A stretch of DNA of 64,000 bases from Scolanthus callimorphus (taxonomy: Eukaryota > Cnidaria > Anthozoa > Actiniaria > Edwardsiidae). The first letter of the stretch is position 1. The number at the start of each line of letters is the position of its first letter. Made by a program: the position numbers and the translations under genes. The DNA lies in NCBI GenBank assembly GCA_033964015.1, contig CM066922.1:26344961-26408960 (forward strand), given 5' to 3'. The notes below the pieces were generated by a model. It made no database searches and was not told the origin of the DNA. It was given only the letters and a program-made list of their open reading frames with translations. Positions 32,920-43,511 of this stretch are shown here, in pieces.

Positions 32920-35362
32920 CATGAGGAGCTTAGCCCGGATAATTATTCTCGAAAATATGACGTAAGGGTGCATTGAATGCACCCTTACTCTCGAGAAGGT
33001 GTGATAATCCTTCACACGAAAACGAGCGGCTTTTGCTTCTGTGGTCTCTCTTTGTCAAGAAGGGATTATTCATACACAAACAGTGATTGAATTACATCCA
33101 TAGACATAGACATATCGTGCTTATTGTTTTACTCATAATTTTAAACTTTTCTTTACTTTGTTTAAACACCAAAATGCGGAATATACACAGTAGAGCATTT
33201 ACTAGATCGGCATTCTCTCGTTCAAGATTCTTATACTAACAACAAAACCGCAATGCGTTTCCTATACGAGATTTATTCTTTTGGGGAGTCTCATTATAAG
33301 GAGGACGAGGGAAGCCGTGGATCAATTGAAAGAACCGGAAGCAACAGGAGAGCATGCAGACCCATGTGTCGGAACTCTATCGTGGTAAACAACTTTTGCG
33401 AAGGTCCAGTTTCGCGAGAGATCGAAGTTATCTTGGGGCCGGATTGGCAAAACGGAACACAAAAAGTAGAAAAAACAGTGTAGTACTGTTGAAACATTGC
33501 CGGAAAAGGGTCTGAAGGTGCAGCAGTAGTAACAGCTTATTTACTGAAACACGATATTTTATTTCAGTAATCATAGTCAAATTTTGATACCACGGATAAA
33601 CTAGTGATATCTGACAAACTTGTTTTGAAATCAGGCCGGGAAAGTTAAGAAATTTGGAACCACAGATAAACTCTAGTATCCAAGTGATATCCAACAAACT
33701 TGTTTATAAATCAGGCAGGGAAAATTATGAAATTTTAATGCCACGGATAAACTAGTATCCAAGTGATATCCTACAAAGTTGTTTTGAAATCAGGCCGGGA
33801 AAGTTACGAAATTTTGATACCACGGATAAACTAGTATCCAAGTGATATCCAAAAAACTTTTATAAAAACTTTTATAAATCAGGCAGGGAAAATTATGAAA
33901 TTTTAATGCCACGGATAAACTAGTATCCAACTGATATCCTACAAACTTGTTTTGAAATCAGGCCGGGAAAGTTACGAAATTTTGATACCATGGATAAACT
34001 AGTATCCAAGTGATATCCAAAAAACTTGTTTTAAAATCAGGCAGGGAAAGTTATCGCGGTGATATCCAAAAAACTTGTTCTGAAATCAGGCCGGGAAAGT
34101 TATGAAATTTTAATATCACGGATAAACTAGTATCCAAGTGATATCCAAAAAACTTGTTTTAAAATCAGGCAGGTGAAAGTTAAAATTTTGATACCACGGA
34201 TAAACTAGTATCCAAGTGATATCCGACAAACGTGCTTTAAAATCAGGCCGGGAAAGTTATGAAATTTTAATATCACGGATAAACTAGTATCCATGTGATA
34301 TCCAAAAAACTTGTTTTAAAATCAGGCAGGGAAAGTTACGAAATTTTGATACCACGGATAAACTAGAGTATCCAAGTGATATCCAAAAAACTTGTTTTGA
34401 TGATCAGTTACCGTAAATTTTGATACAACAGATAAAGTAGTACCCAAGTGATATCCAACAAACGTGTTTTGAAAATCAAGGCTTCTTGGCAGCTTTTGCT
34501 CGAGCTCCAATAACATATGATTTTTCTTTACGTTCGTCTTTCAAGCGCTTTATTTTCCTCTTCAGAGCTATTTCGTTTGCCGATTTACCGCCAAAATGTT
34601 AGCCGCCATTTTGATCATGATATGACCCCGATATGACCCGTATTACAGCTCGTAATATATAACCGTTTTGAATTGTGGATGGTGTTGGAGAACTGCAGTT
34701 AGGCATCTCTCTGAATAAGAATAAGACCGGCACAGATTATTTCAACGTAAGTCTTCGGTTGTTTGCTCTCTTCAAATTCTCAAACAAAGTCATATCCTAA
34801 ATCCCGAGAACAATGAAGGTTTATTCATTTGAGTATATTATACTGCAAAGTAAAATCAACTCTGATGCATTTTGGCGCGAAATTGATCGCTGTATGTTTC
34901 ACTCAATAAATCAGCGTTTGCAAAAGCCGCATTAGTAGTACAGAAAACATAACTTCCTGCCCTTTATACAAATTGCAAAGACAAACCCTTTCCCTCCGAA
35001 TAACAACTTGAGTTTGCCAGGTAAACGTGACTACCACGGCTGTGTTTAGTATACAACGTTAATACTTCTCTATAGTGGTCTCCCGGGGTAGCTCTACAAC
35101 TGCTTGTGACACAACAGGACTCATGATCAGTTCGCTGCTTAGTAAATCGAAGAAAGCTGGCTATTCGTGGACAAGAATGGGTCACAGCTCTCCTATGCTT
35201 GTGTTCGAGCGCGCAAAAGTGCGTAGTTTCCGCTGTGACCTTTGCGGATGCTAATTGATGTTTACCAGCAAATGTCAATAAAACCAGGCAGTGACTTGGC
35301 AGGGATTAACACCTTTCTCAAGTGGTGGGGGCGCATTTTTTACTTGCCTAAAGCTCCTCATG
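32920..35362. mobile_element. 2.44-kb insertion in the polymerase gene
   Basis: CATGAGGAGCTT (32920-32931) is inverted at 35351-35362 (AAGCTCCTCATG). Polymerase coding sequence stops at the left and resumes at the right, so the insertion is bounded by function as well as repeats. Contents: a GTAAGGGTGC/GCACCCTTAC hairpin near 32965-32995, an ~80-bp satellite (33590-34480) and unmarked sequence. No transposase is seen, so it is a non-autonomous DNA element. A target duplication cannot be fixed because CATG is itself palindromic. Confidence 0.8.
33590..34480 (+). repeat. ~80-bp satellite within the insertion (about 11 units)
   Basis: Units contain CCACGGATAAACTAGTATCC, AAGTGATATCCAAAAAACTT and AATCAGGC(A/C)GGGAAAGTTA in order. 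Point changes and small indels separate the copies. Confidence 0.85.
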
Positions 35363-37636
35363 GAAGTGCACGTTGAATTACCTCCAGATGGCATTGCATC
35401 AACTTCCCAAAGCTATGGGATTTGATCAAGAGGTGCGCAAAGGTGACTTTCCACATTTCTTCAACACCCCAGAGAACCAAACGTACGTGGGACCTATGCC
35501 TGATCTCAAGTATAATGGCATTGAAAACATGACGAAGAAAGATGCTGATGCATTACGCACGTAGTACGAGAACGAAGTCGCACGTGGGGCCGTGTTCAAT
35601 TTCCAAGAAGAACTGGCGTCTTATTGTCATCAAGACGTTGAAGTGCTGAAGAAAGCTGTGTTGTACTTTGACAAGCTTACCATGGCAACGGGTGACGTCC
35701 ATCCGTTTCACACGTCGGTCACCATTGCATCGTTGTGCAGTCTTATTTTGCGCACCAAATTTCTCAAGGCCAACACCGTTGCTGTGATTCCTGCTCAAGG
35801 ATACCGTGGACGCGACGTGCACTCGCTCAAAGCATTGCAGTGGCTCGAGTACAGGCACATCACTGATGAAGTGCACATTCGTCACGCTGGCACGAGCGAA
35901 GGCGAATTCAAGGTTGGACGGTACAAGGTCGACGGGTATGCCGAGAGTACTCATACCGTGTACCAATACCATGGATGTCTCTATCACGGATGTCCCAAGT
36001 GCTACACGAAGGACACGAGGAATCCTTTCTCTGGCACTACTATGGGTGATCTCTACCATGACACGTGCAACGTGCGCACCTTTATTACTCGGGCTGGTTA
36101 CCACCTCGTGGAAGTGTGGGAATGTGAGTTTGATCGTGAACTGACAGCAACTCCTAGAATACAAGCGATGGTCGGTGACGTGGAAAAGTGCAAGCCCTTG
36201 GAACCCCGAGAGAGTTTCTTTGGTGGACGTACCAATGCAATCCGTTTACGATGCGAAGCCAAGGATGACGAGCAACTCCACTATTACGATTTCACGTCGT
36301 TGTACCCGTACGTGAATGTCACGTGTGAGTACCCTGTGGGACATCCAGAAGTTCTGGTGAACGACGAGATCCACAAGACCTGCACCTGTATCGCGGATTG
36401 ATGAAAGTACGTGTCCTTCCACCCAAGGATGTTTACTTCCCAGTGCTACCCGTACGCATCAACGGCAAGCTGATGTTTCCCTTGTGTTACACCTGTGCTC
36501 AAGAAGAGAACCAAGATCATCCATGCACGCACACTGAGGAAGAACGCGCTTTTACCGGGACGTGGCCGCACGTGGAACTGTTCAAAGCTCTGGAGAAAGG
36601 GTATAAAGTGATGAAAGTGTATGAGGTGTGGCACTGGGCTCAATGGGAACGCTTGTTCGAAGAGTACATCAAGACGTTTCTCAAGTACAAGCAAGAAGCT
36701 TCAGGATGGCCAAGTTGGTGCGAGACGGAAGAAGACAAGGTCCGGTACGTGGAACAGTACGAAGAACATCAAGGCATTCGATTGGATCGTGAACGTATCG
36801 AGAAGAATCCAGGTCTTCGCTCTGTCGCCAAAATGTTCCTGAATTGCATGTGGGGAAAATTTGGCGAGCAATCGAATCGGAGACGTACCGAGTACGTGGA
36901 AAGTCCAGAAAAGTACTTCGATCTGAAGTATCGACAGCATCGAAGTGAGTGATGTGTTGATCGTAAACGATGATACGGTCCAGATTCACTACAAGATGGC
37001 TGAGAAGTTTCTGAAGACGAAAGCACACACCAACGTTGTCTTTGCTGCTTACACCACAGCGTATGCACGTCTCAAGTTGTATGACGTCATGGATGGTTTG
37101 GGGGACCGATGTTTGTACCACGATACAGATAGTGTCATCTTTACGTGGCGTCCTGGTCAATGGAAACCACCACTTGGCGAGTACTTGGGACAACTGACCA
37201 GCGAACTCGATCCAGAAGAACACATCGTGCACTATGTGGCCACAGGACCCAAGAGTTATGGGTACAAGACCAACTTCGGTAAGACCGTGTGCAAAGTCAA
37301 AGGACTACGCATGAATCTACGTACCACAGAAACAGTGAATTTGGATAGCATGGTGGAATTGTTGGAGGGTAATGGGAACCCTGTGCGTCAAGTGACCAAT
37401 CCCCACACCATTCGACGCAATGTGACGACCCGTACGTTACCGCATACCGTATCAGAAACCAAGTCCTTCAAGGTTGTGTACAACAAACGTGTACGACGTG
37501 GCATGTACACTTACCCTTATTGGTATTATGGACTTTGAACTTTGTTAAGCTTCGTGTACAACAAACGTGTACCCTTTTATGGATACTATATGGACTTTAA
37601 GACTTTTTGATAAGCAGTGTATATATAAAGTTATGT

Positions 37637-37642
37637 AATAAA
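37637..37642 (+). terminator. polyadenylation signal after polymerase
   Basis: AATAAA about 100 bp after the polymerase stop codon. A CTATAAAGGGG word (about 37675) between it and the integrase could serve as the next TATA element. Confidence 0.45.
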
Positions 37643-37832
37643 GCACTTATAAACCCAAATAGTGTGATTTTTGTCTATAAAGGGGAATGACCCAGCATTG
37701 GAATGATCATGTGGTGTTGGACACCGCTAAGGATGGTATGTTTTAAAGACCGTCCCATACTAACGTGTCGTAACTTATTGAAACGTATACGTTGTATGCT
37801 AGCGTGTTGTGGTGGTCGTATTGTGGTAGTCG

Positions 37833-38966
37833 ATGGCACCCAGGAAACCCAAGCAGACCGTAGCACAGAAGAAGAAGAAGAATATCGAACGTCTACTCCA
37901 GCAAGCCTATTACGATCCAAACAATGTTGCTGCTTTGGGCAGTGTTGCCAAACTGGCAAGGGCTATGCGCTCAAAAGGCATAAAAAAGAGCACAGTCTTA
38001 GCTTGGATACGGTCTCAACCGTCATATACACTCCATAAACCGTATCGTCGTCGTTTTCCACGCAATCGTGTGGTCGTCCAAGGTATCGACGAACAATGGC
38101 AAGCGGATTTGTGTGACATGCAAGCGTACAGAACCAAAAATAATGGCTACAACTACATATTAACCGTCATTGACGTGTTAAGCAAGTACGCATGGGCAGT
38201 ACCCTTGAAGAACAAGACGGGGCTCAGTTTGATCAAGGCGTTTCAGAAAATATTCAAGGAAGGTCGTGTGCCTGAGAAATTGCAAACGGATGATGGGTCC
38301 GAGTTCTTAAATCGAAACTTTCAAGCGTTTCTCAAATCGAAAAACATCCATCACTTTACCACCAAGAGCGAAACCAAAGCTTCCGTCGTCGAACGATTTA
38401 ATCATACGTTAAAAACATGGATGTGGCGATGGTTCACCTACAAAGAAACAGTACGTTACATTGACGTGCTTCCGCAACTGATGAACAATTACAATCATTC
38501 GTATCATCGAAGCATTCGTCGTGCCCCTGCTGGCGTCACGTTAGCCAATGCTCAAGACGTATGGCATACCTTGTACCAGAAGAAGGCTCAGAAGAAGAAG
38601 AAGAAGCTAAAACCTAAATTTCAAGTGGGAGATTTAGTACGTATAAGTAAAGTCAAACACGTGTTTGCAAAAGGGTATTTACCCAACTGGACGGAAGAAG
38701 TGTTTACGATTGCCTATCGGATGACGGCACGGGATCCCTATGCGTATCGAATACGCGAATACGACGGTTCGTTGTTGGAAGGACAATTTTACGAACAAGA
38801 ATTGCAGAAAGTCAGCATGGATGAACAAAAAGATGTCTTTCGTATCAATAAAATTGTCAAGAGCCGTGGGAAAGGACGTCAAGAAGAGTATTTGGTCCAT
38901 TGGCGTGGCTGGCCTGACAAGTACGACAGTTGGATCCTAGCAAGTCAAGTACATAAAATCGTGTGA
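37833..38966 (+). CDS. Polinton integrase (retroviral type) with chromodomain
   Basis: 377 aa, intact. It inserts the linear element into host DNA, making the 6-bp duplication. N-terminal Lys/Arg-rich helical region (1-80); catalytic core about 85-240 with the D,D,E triad visible as Asp92 (QADLCDM), Asp153 (QTDDGSEF) and Glu187 (VVERFN); a Lys-rich linker (about 250-270); an SH3-like segment (KFQVGDLVRISK); and a C-terminal chromodomain (about 333-375, EYLVHWRGWPDKYDSW), which in related integrases and retrotransposons steers insertion to marked chromatin. The start ATG is the first in frame. A clear HHCC zinc motif is not visible. It stands between PolB and the capsid genes, as usual. Confidence 0.93.
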   Translation: MAPRKPKQTVAQKKKKNIERLLQQAYYDPNNVAALGSVAKLARAMRSKGIKKSTVLAWIRSQPSYTLHKPYRRRFPRNRVVVQGIDEQWQADLCDMQAYRTKNNGYNYILTVIDVLSKYAWAVPLKNKTGLSLIKAFQKIFKEGRVPEKLQTDDGSEFLNRNFQAFLKSKNIHHFTTKSETKASVVERFNHTLKTWMWRWFTYKETVRYIDVLPQLMNNYNHSYHRSIRRAPAGVTLANAQDVWHTLYQKKAQKKKKKLKPKFQVGDLVRISKVKHVFAKGYLPNWTEEVFTIAYRMTARDPYAYRIREYDGSLLEGQFYEQELQKVSMDEQKDVFRINKIVKSRGKGRQEEYLVHWRGWPDKYDSWILASQVHKIV

Positions 38967-38996
38967 TATACCATCAAAGACATCAGTTGCCTCAGG

Positions 38997-39920
38997 ATGT
39001 CTACTCGATCGGACCAAGTGATTACGCTGGCAAGCAATGCTATTGAAGATGCCCTTCCCGACAACACCATTGGGGATTTCGCCCTACGAACCAAATATCC
39101 TGTGGATTTGCGCAAAGGATCATGGGAAATGGCCCTTACCAACATCATCTATCCCCATTCGTGGAGTTTGCTGCAAAAAGAAGATCTTGACATATGGGTT
39201 CTTTCCACTCACGTGGTAAACCCTAACGAACTATGGACAAAGTACACGTTACCCACAGGAAAGTACACCAAGCTGGAAGATATTGTGAAAGGCAAGAAGA
39301 GAGTTACTAACAAATTTAACAAGCATGAGCAACAACGTAGATTACGGCCAGACGAAACCAATCACAATAAGATTGAGTTCAAATACAATTATAAAGAGAA
39401 CATGACCACGATCAAGTTAACCAATGACATGATGCTACTACTACGGCCACGATTAGCAATGGCTTTGGGATTTGATACAGTTGGTTCAATCACTGAACTT
39501 GAACTCGGGAAACCCCATGGTATTGCTCGTCTCTTTGGGGTAACTGATGAAACCGTAGGAGAATGGTATATATTTGTAGCCGACAAAAAGAATGCTAGCG
39601 GACAACAGACCTTCACCTCCAGCGTACGTGAACGAGCAGATGTACGTCCGTTCCAAAGCTTTTACGTGTACACTAACGTTGTGGACTCGCATATTGTGAT
39701 GGGAAGTGATGCCAACAATTTGTTGCGTACCTTTGTTCCTGAAGGAGAACCTGGATTCCCTGTGGAACGAAACTTTCTCAATCCCTACTACTTGCCACTA
39801 CGTACTCAAATCATCAACAAGATCCGTATCCATATAACCGACGACACAGGCGAAACCGTGCCATTTCAAGCAGGCGCCGTACAGGTAACACTACATTTGC
39901 GTCGTGTGCGATTTGCCTAG
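38997..39920 (+). CDS. penton-like minor capsid protein
   Basis: 307 aa. The N-terminus (VITLASNAIEDALPDNTIGD, then a segment ending WEMALTNIIYP) matches the pattern seen at the start of Polinton/adintovirus single jelly-roll minor capsid proteins, in which a strand-rich domain forms the vertex (penton) capsomer. The rest is predicted mostly beta with a C-terminal strand VQVTLHLRRV. It starts 30 bp after the integrase stop and ends 5 bp before the next ATG, suggesting co-transcription. Assignment rests on the N-terminal pattern, length and position. Confidence 0.75.
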   Translation: MSTRSDQVITLASNAIEDALPDNTIGDFALRTKYPVDLRKGSWEMALTNIIYPHSWSLLQKEDLDIWVLSTHVVNPNELWTKYTLPTGKYTKLEDIVKGKKRVTNKFNKHEQQRRLRPDETNHNKIEFKYNYKENMTTIKLTNDMMLLLRPRLAMALGFDTVGSITELELGKPHGIARLFGVTDETVGEWYIFVADKKNASGQQTFTSSVRERADVRPFQSFYVYTNVVDSHIVMGSDANNLLRTFVPEGEPGFPVERNFLNPYYLPLRTQIINKIRIHITDDTGETVPFQAGAVQVTLHLRRVRFA

Positions 39921-39925
39921 AAGAT

Positions 39926-40306
39926 ATGGTGTGGTACAACGATATGTTGAATATGGCTCGTGGTGCTCTTGCTGCTCTACCGCCTAAATCACAAACAGGA
40001 AAAGGACCCTTTACCTATTTTCCACGTCATCTACAAAAAGGAAATGGAGTTTTCCATGGGTACGCTGTGCCAGTACAAATGGGATTTGGTATAGGAGGTG
40101 TCGGCGGTGTATTAAGTTCCCTTGGAAGAGACTTTGTTCCTCACTTGCCTTCTTGGGAACTCGCTACAAAAGGTATACGTAAACAAGAGGAACTCGCTAC
40201 ACGAGGTATACCACAAATGGGTGGTGCTCGTCTGAAACGTCGTCGTCGTCAACCTATGACCATGGCTAAACGTCGTCGTCGTCATACCAAGGACATTTTT
40301 GATTGA
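39926..40306 (+). CDS. small basic virion protein with hydrophobic centre
   Basis: 126 aa starting 5 bp after the penton-like gene. A Gly-rich hydrophobic segment MGFGIGGVGGVLSSL (about residues 52-66) is followed by two RRRRR-type clusters (about 104-120). It contains I-G-G-V-G, which fits the adenovirus-protease cleavage consensus (M/I/L)xGx|G. By analogy with adenoviral pVI/pX it may be a protease-processed membrane-lytic or DNA-condensing core protein; that is inference. No homologue is recognised by sequence alone. Confidence 0.6.
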   Translation: MVWYNDMLNMARGALAALPPKSQTGKGPFTYFPRHLQKGNGVFHGYAVPVQMGFGIGGVGGVLSSLGRDFVPHLPSWELATKGIRKQEELATRGIPQMGGARLKRRRRQPMTMAKRRRRHTKDIFD

Positions 40307-40391
40307 AAACAGTTAAAAAGACTTGGACATTCATGCCTTCTAATCAGTTGGACATTACCTCAACTACTGTCAAGAGCTCCTCATCGTCAAC

Positions 40392-41702
40392 ATGAGTGTT
40401 CATACTGTTTCGCTTGTTGCTGCCAATCCAGGCATGGACTTGTTTATGGTACCACCAACAGATGTGGCTGTGACATCAGGCCGATACGTTGAGTATTCAC
40501 CCACGGACAAAGGATCCAAGTATTATCAGTTCATCATTCGTAGGGGTCCTACAATGATTGATTTGAAAAAGACTCATTTCCGTGTGGTGGCCAAGCTCAC
40601 CAAAGCTGATGGTGAAGCAGTTGAAGCAACCATTAAAGTGGGACCTGTCAACAACTTTCTTCATTCGATGATCCAACAAGTGACTGTGAAATTGAACGAT
40701 CAAGCCGTCACCTTGCAAACCGACACGTATGCGTACCGTGCCTTCATCGAGACGTTGCTGAATTATCCTAAAGAAGCTCAAGAATCGTATCTGGAATGTG
40801 CCATGTGGAAAAAAGACAGTGGATCCATGGACCAAATTAGTCATGCCGCTACAGGCGCTAATAAGAATCCTGGACTCACGGCACGTGCAGCTCGTACTAA
40901 AACCGGGCAAAAAGTGTGCATGGAAGGCCCCTTGTTTTGTGATCTCTTTCATTCAGGACGTTACCTTCTGGACAACACCGAGATGAAAATCAAGTTTGAT
41001 ATGCATGATACCGCGTTCTGTCTGATGTCGGAGTTAGGTACCGAAAAGATCGTCATCGAGGACTTTATCCTACGCATGTATCACGTGACTCCAGCCCCTA
41101 GCGTCAAGTTAAACCATCGTGAACTCATGACAGGATCGAATGCACGTACAGCCAAGTACCCTGTGACGTCAGCCATTGTGAAGACCCGGCAAATTGGTAA
41201 TGGGTCCTTGACCCATTATGAAGGAGACTTGTTCCAAGGATTGGTCCCTAAACGTATGATATTAGGGATGGTTGAAAATGCTGCCTACAATGGCGACAAA
41301 GGGAAGAATCCATTCAATTTCCAAATGTTTACTTTGTCGACAATCAAAGTAACCGTGGATGGACAAGAGACCCCTTATGGAACACTGTCTACCGCTGACG
41401 ACAAGGATATAGATTTGTACCATATGTTGTTCGATAACGTGTGTGGTACCTACCGCGGACAAGGACTCAACCTTACGTTCGACGAGTTCAAGGCTGGTTA
41501 TGCATTGTTTGCCTACGACTTTACACCAGCAGGCAATGCCTCGTCAGGGTACTTCCAACCTCAATATAAAGGCAACGTTGACCTGTACCTGACATTTGGG
41601 GATGCCACCGCGCAGGTGAACACCATTGTCGTCTACGGCGAGTTCAACAACACCATTGAAGTGGACCAATTAGGTCAAGTGATTTACGACATTCAAGGAT
41701 GA
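40392..41702 (+). CDS. major capsid protein, double jelly-roll (hexon-like)
   Basis: 436 aa, intact. The N-terminus (NPGMDLFMVPPTDVAVTSGR followed by YVEYSP) is the signature of the Polinton major capsid protein family, some members of which are annotated as F54H12.2-like. The protein forms trimeric capsomers from two beta-barrels. Length is normal. Its stop overlaps the protease start (ATGA, 41699-41702), so the two are translated from one message. This gene shows no decay, unlike the polymerase. Confidence 0.9.
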   Translation: MSVHTVSLVAANPGMDLFMVPPTDVAVTSGRYVEYSPTDKGSKYYQFIIRRGPTMIDLKKTHFRVVAKLTKADGEAVEATIKVGPVNNFLHSMIQQVTVKLNDQAVTLQTDTYAYRAFIETLLNYPKEAQESYLECAMWKKDSGSMDQISHAATGANKNPGLTARAARTKTGQKVCMEGPLFCDLFHSGRYLLDNTEMKIKFDMHDTAFCLMSELGTEKIVIEDFILRMYHVTPAPSVKLNHRELMTGSNARTAKYPVTSAIVKTRQIGNGSLTHYEGDLFQGLVPKRMILGMVENAAYNGDKGKNPFNFQMFTLSTIKVTVDGQETPYGTLSTADDKDIDLYHMLFDNVCGTYRGQGLNLTFDEFKAGYALFAYDFTPAGNASSGYFQPQYKGNVDLYLTFGDATAQVNTIVVYGEFNNTIEVDQLGQVIYDIQG

Positions 41703-42235
41703 ACACGGATCAGTTAGAACTGCTAGTACACAACGATCCCAAGTTAAACCCAGTGTTTGGTGGCGTGTTTCCATCAGATTTGCTACCTACCAAAGTCCCA
41801 TTTCCCAATCAAGCCTACATCATGAACGTGGATCCAAGCGATCGTCCAGGATCTCATTGGTTAGCCGTGTACTTTACACCCGAGACGTGTGAATTCTGGG
41901 ACAGTTTTGGATTTCCTCCACAAGTGTATGGTCAAGCCATTACGAACTTTTGCAAGTTACGTCCACAACTCGTGCACAACACTCGTAGGATTCAAGCCAT
42001 GGACTCTGACGTATGTGGACAACATTGTTTGTTCTTCTTGTGGAACCGTGTACGTGGCAAACGTCATGGAACAGTAGCTGCTATGTTTACACCTAATTTA
42101 CAATGGAACGATCAGAATGTTCGCCCCTTTGTGCGTGATCGATTTTTACAACGACGACAAGTACCTTGTAATCCTAAGCGTAGTCGTCAATGCGCTCTTG
42201 TTCAGCGCTCTTTGTTACACATGTTAAAGTTATAA
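41699..42235 (+). CDS. adenain-type cysteine protease
   Basis: 178 aa. Matures virion proteins in adenovirus-like particles. Catalytic residues are visible: His53 (GSHWLAV), Asp68 (FWDSFG; Glu/Asp position), Gln99 as the oxyanion residue and Cys106 (SDVCGQHC), with the Gln-Cys spacing of seven as in adenain. Basic C-terminus. The ATG overlaps the capsid stop. Intact; cleavage-like motifs occur in two neighbouring small proteins. Confidence 0.92.
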   Translation: MNTDQLELLVHNDPKLNPVFGGVFPSDLLPTKVPFPNQAYIMNVDPSDRPGSHWLAVYFTPETCEFWDSFGFPPQVYGQAITNFCKLRPQLVHNTRRIQAMDSDVCGQHCLFFLWNRVRGKRHGTVAAMFTPNLQWNDQNVRPFVRDRFLQRRQVPCNPKRSRQCALVQRSLLHMLKL

Positions 42236-42239
42236 TAAA
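42234..42239 (+). terminator. polyadenylation signal overlapping the protease stop
   Basis: AATAAA begins inside the TAA-TAA end of the protease gene, so the capsid-protease message probably ends here. A TATATAG word at about 42280 may be the TATA element for the ATPase gene. Confidence 0.5.
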
Positions 42240-42332
42240 ATTGATGTTTCATCACCAAATGTTGTTGTTGTTGTTGGGTATATAGTAAGGTGTAGATGTA
42301 GGCAACGGTTCATATGGAATCTAGACGTCAGC

Positions 42333-42977
42333 ATGGACGATCGTCGTTTTCGTTGTCCATGTAGCATTTTGGTGGTGGGTCCAAGTCAATCGGGTAAAAC
42401 CACGTTTACACACCAATTGCTTCAACAAGTCGTTCTTGCGTTCAACAAACAATTTCGAAAAATTGTGTATTGTTATGGAGAATGGCAACCGTTGTTTACG
42501 TCTATTCAACGGAACCTGGGTGTGACCTTCCATCAAGGACTCCCAGACAACGTCACTGACTTGTTTGGTCCTCACGATACTCCAGGCCTCTTGGTGATGG
42601 ACGATTTAATGGATCAAATGGATCGTGCGGTACGCGTGTTTACACAGGAATCCCATCATCACAACATCACCACGTTGTTTTTAACACAGAACTTGTTTCC
42701 ACCCAATAAGCACGCACGTACCATTTCACTCAGCACGCATTACATCGTGTTGTTCAAGAATCCAAGAGATCGTTTAGGCGTACAGATGTTAGCTCAACAA
42801 GCGTTTCCTGGACGTGTTCCTTACGTGATGGATGCCTTTCATCAAGCCACCGAAGAACCTCATGGTTACCTCATGTTGGATTTTCATCCAATGACACAAG
42901 AACAATGTCGTTTACGATCTCATATTCTTCCTAAAGAGTTTCCCATGTACGTCTACACTGATGGAAAAGATCTATAA
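42333..42977 (+). CDS. FtsK/HerA-type genome-packaging ATPase
   Basis: 214 aa. Walker A GPSQSGKT (residues 16-23), Walker B LLVMDD (86-91), then a conserved-looking HHHNITTLFLTQNLF segment typical of A32-like packaging ATPases (sensor region). It powers DNA entry into the capsid. Intact, with a normal length for the family. ATG chosen as the first in frame; the preceding polyadenylation and TATA-like words support a separate transcript. Confidence 0.9.
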   Translation: MDDRRFRCPCSILVVGPSQSGKTTFTHQLLQQVVLAFNKQFRKIVYCYGEWQPLFTSIQRNLGVTFHQGLPDNVTDLFGPHDTPGLLVMDDLMDQMDRAVRVFTQESHHHNITTLFLTQNLFPPNKHARTISLSTHYIVLFKNPRDRLGVQMLAQQAFPGRVPYVMDAFHQATEEPHGYLMLDFHPMTQEQCRLRSHILPKEFPMYVYTDGKDL

Positions 42978-43114
42978 AAGAAGGAGACGATCCAGAATCA
43001 CGTCATTTGGGTACAACCATTCATCATGGCAAGAGCTGAGAGAGCCTCGTGAGATCAACGCCTTGTTCGTAGTGCATGAATACCCTTGTCTAAGTGGATC
43101 ATCATCAGTTCATC

Positions 43115-43463
43115 ATGTCTCAGCGACTGAGAAGGAACGCAGATTTTCTCCGGCTCTTGCATCGCACCAGAGGGAAGACGCCAACGACTCATTGTCAATG
43201 CTACTCCTGATCAAATCAACTCGCTGAGTGAAGTGGCTATGAACCTGTTGCGTGGCAACGTACCGATGTCATTAGCCCGGATTCAACAACTGAAGAAACA
43301 CAAGCATCAGTTACGCAAGTTGGCCGATCGGAAACTCTCCAGCAAAAGCCGGAAAGCCATGCTGGTGCGTCAACGAGGAGGCTTTTTATTACCTGCTCTT
43401 CTTGGTGGATTGGCATCGATATTTCTACCGAAAATTGCCAACAAGCTCATCTCCAAAATATAA
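43115..43463 (+). pseudogene. small basic/hydrophobic virion protein, frameshifted
   Basis: The ATG at 43115 opens MSQRLRRNADFLRLLHRTRGK, then the frame shifts near 43180. Continuation in the third frame runs to 43463 with a Lys/Arg-rich helical middle (LKKHKHQLRKLADRKLSS) and a C-terminal hydrophobic segment (GGFLLPALLGGLASIFLPKI). This start-middle-end layout is familiar from a short protein in invertebrate Polintons. L-L-G-G|L fits the adenain consensus (M/I/L)xGG|x. Probably a core or membrane-active virion protein. One base change separates the frames, so an assembly error is possible. Confidence 0.65.
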
Positions 43464-43511
43464 AGTGTTGTTAAACAAGACATTTACGTCAGTTGCTTTC
43501 AAGACGTCATC

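Larger units (their letters stand above)
30985..37538 (+). pseudogene. protein-primed DNA polymerase B of the Polinton, interrupted
   Basis: All landmarks of a Polinton PolB are present in order: an N-terminal acidic region with a (GATGAC)n poly-Asp run (31525-31640), a Cys/His region (about 32120-32510), Exo I FDFEA (about 32578), Exo II N-F-K-G-Y-D (about 32795), Exo III Y-C-H-Q-D (about 35620), the TPR/terminal-protein-type region ending H-G-C-P-K-C-Y (about 36005), motif A D-F-T-S-L-Y-P (about 36290), motif B L-N-C-M-W-G-K-F (about 36838) and motif C D-T-D-S (about 37120). The gene is broken by a frameshift at 32600-32640, an insertion (32920-35362), a TAG codon (35562-35564), and frameshifts near 36390 and 36945. 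The first codon in frame is TTG next to the LINE tail, so the true start is lost. It would have copied the element from protein-capped ends. Confidence 0.9.

Noticed and set aside
35592..36164. 203-aa minus-strand frame over the polymerase
   Set aside because: Antisense shadow of conserved polymerase motifs on the plus strand.
37617..37630. TATATATAAAG as a promoter TATA box
   Set aside because: It sits between the polymerase stop and its AATAAA, too close to the signal to drive the integrase convincingly; left as an AT-rich 3' UTR word.
42961..43227. 88-aa frame after the ATPase
   Set aside because: It overlaps the ATPase end and the start of the 43115 virion gene in another frame; its residues show no pattern and the real gene explains the interval.
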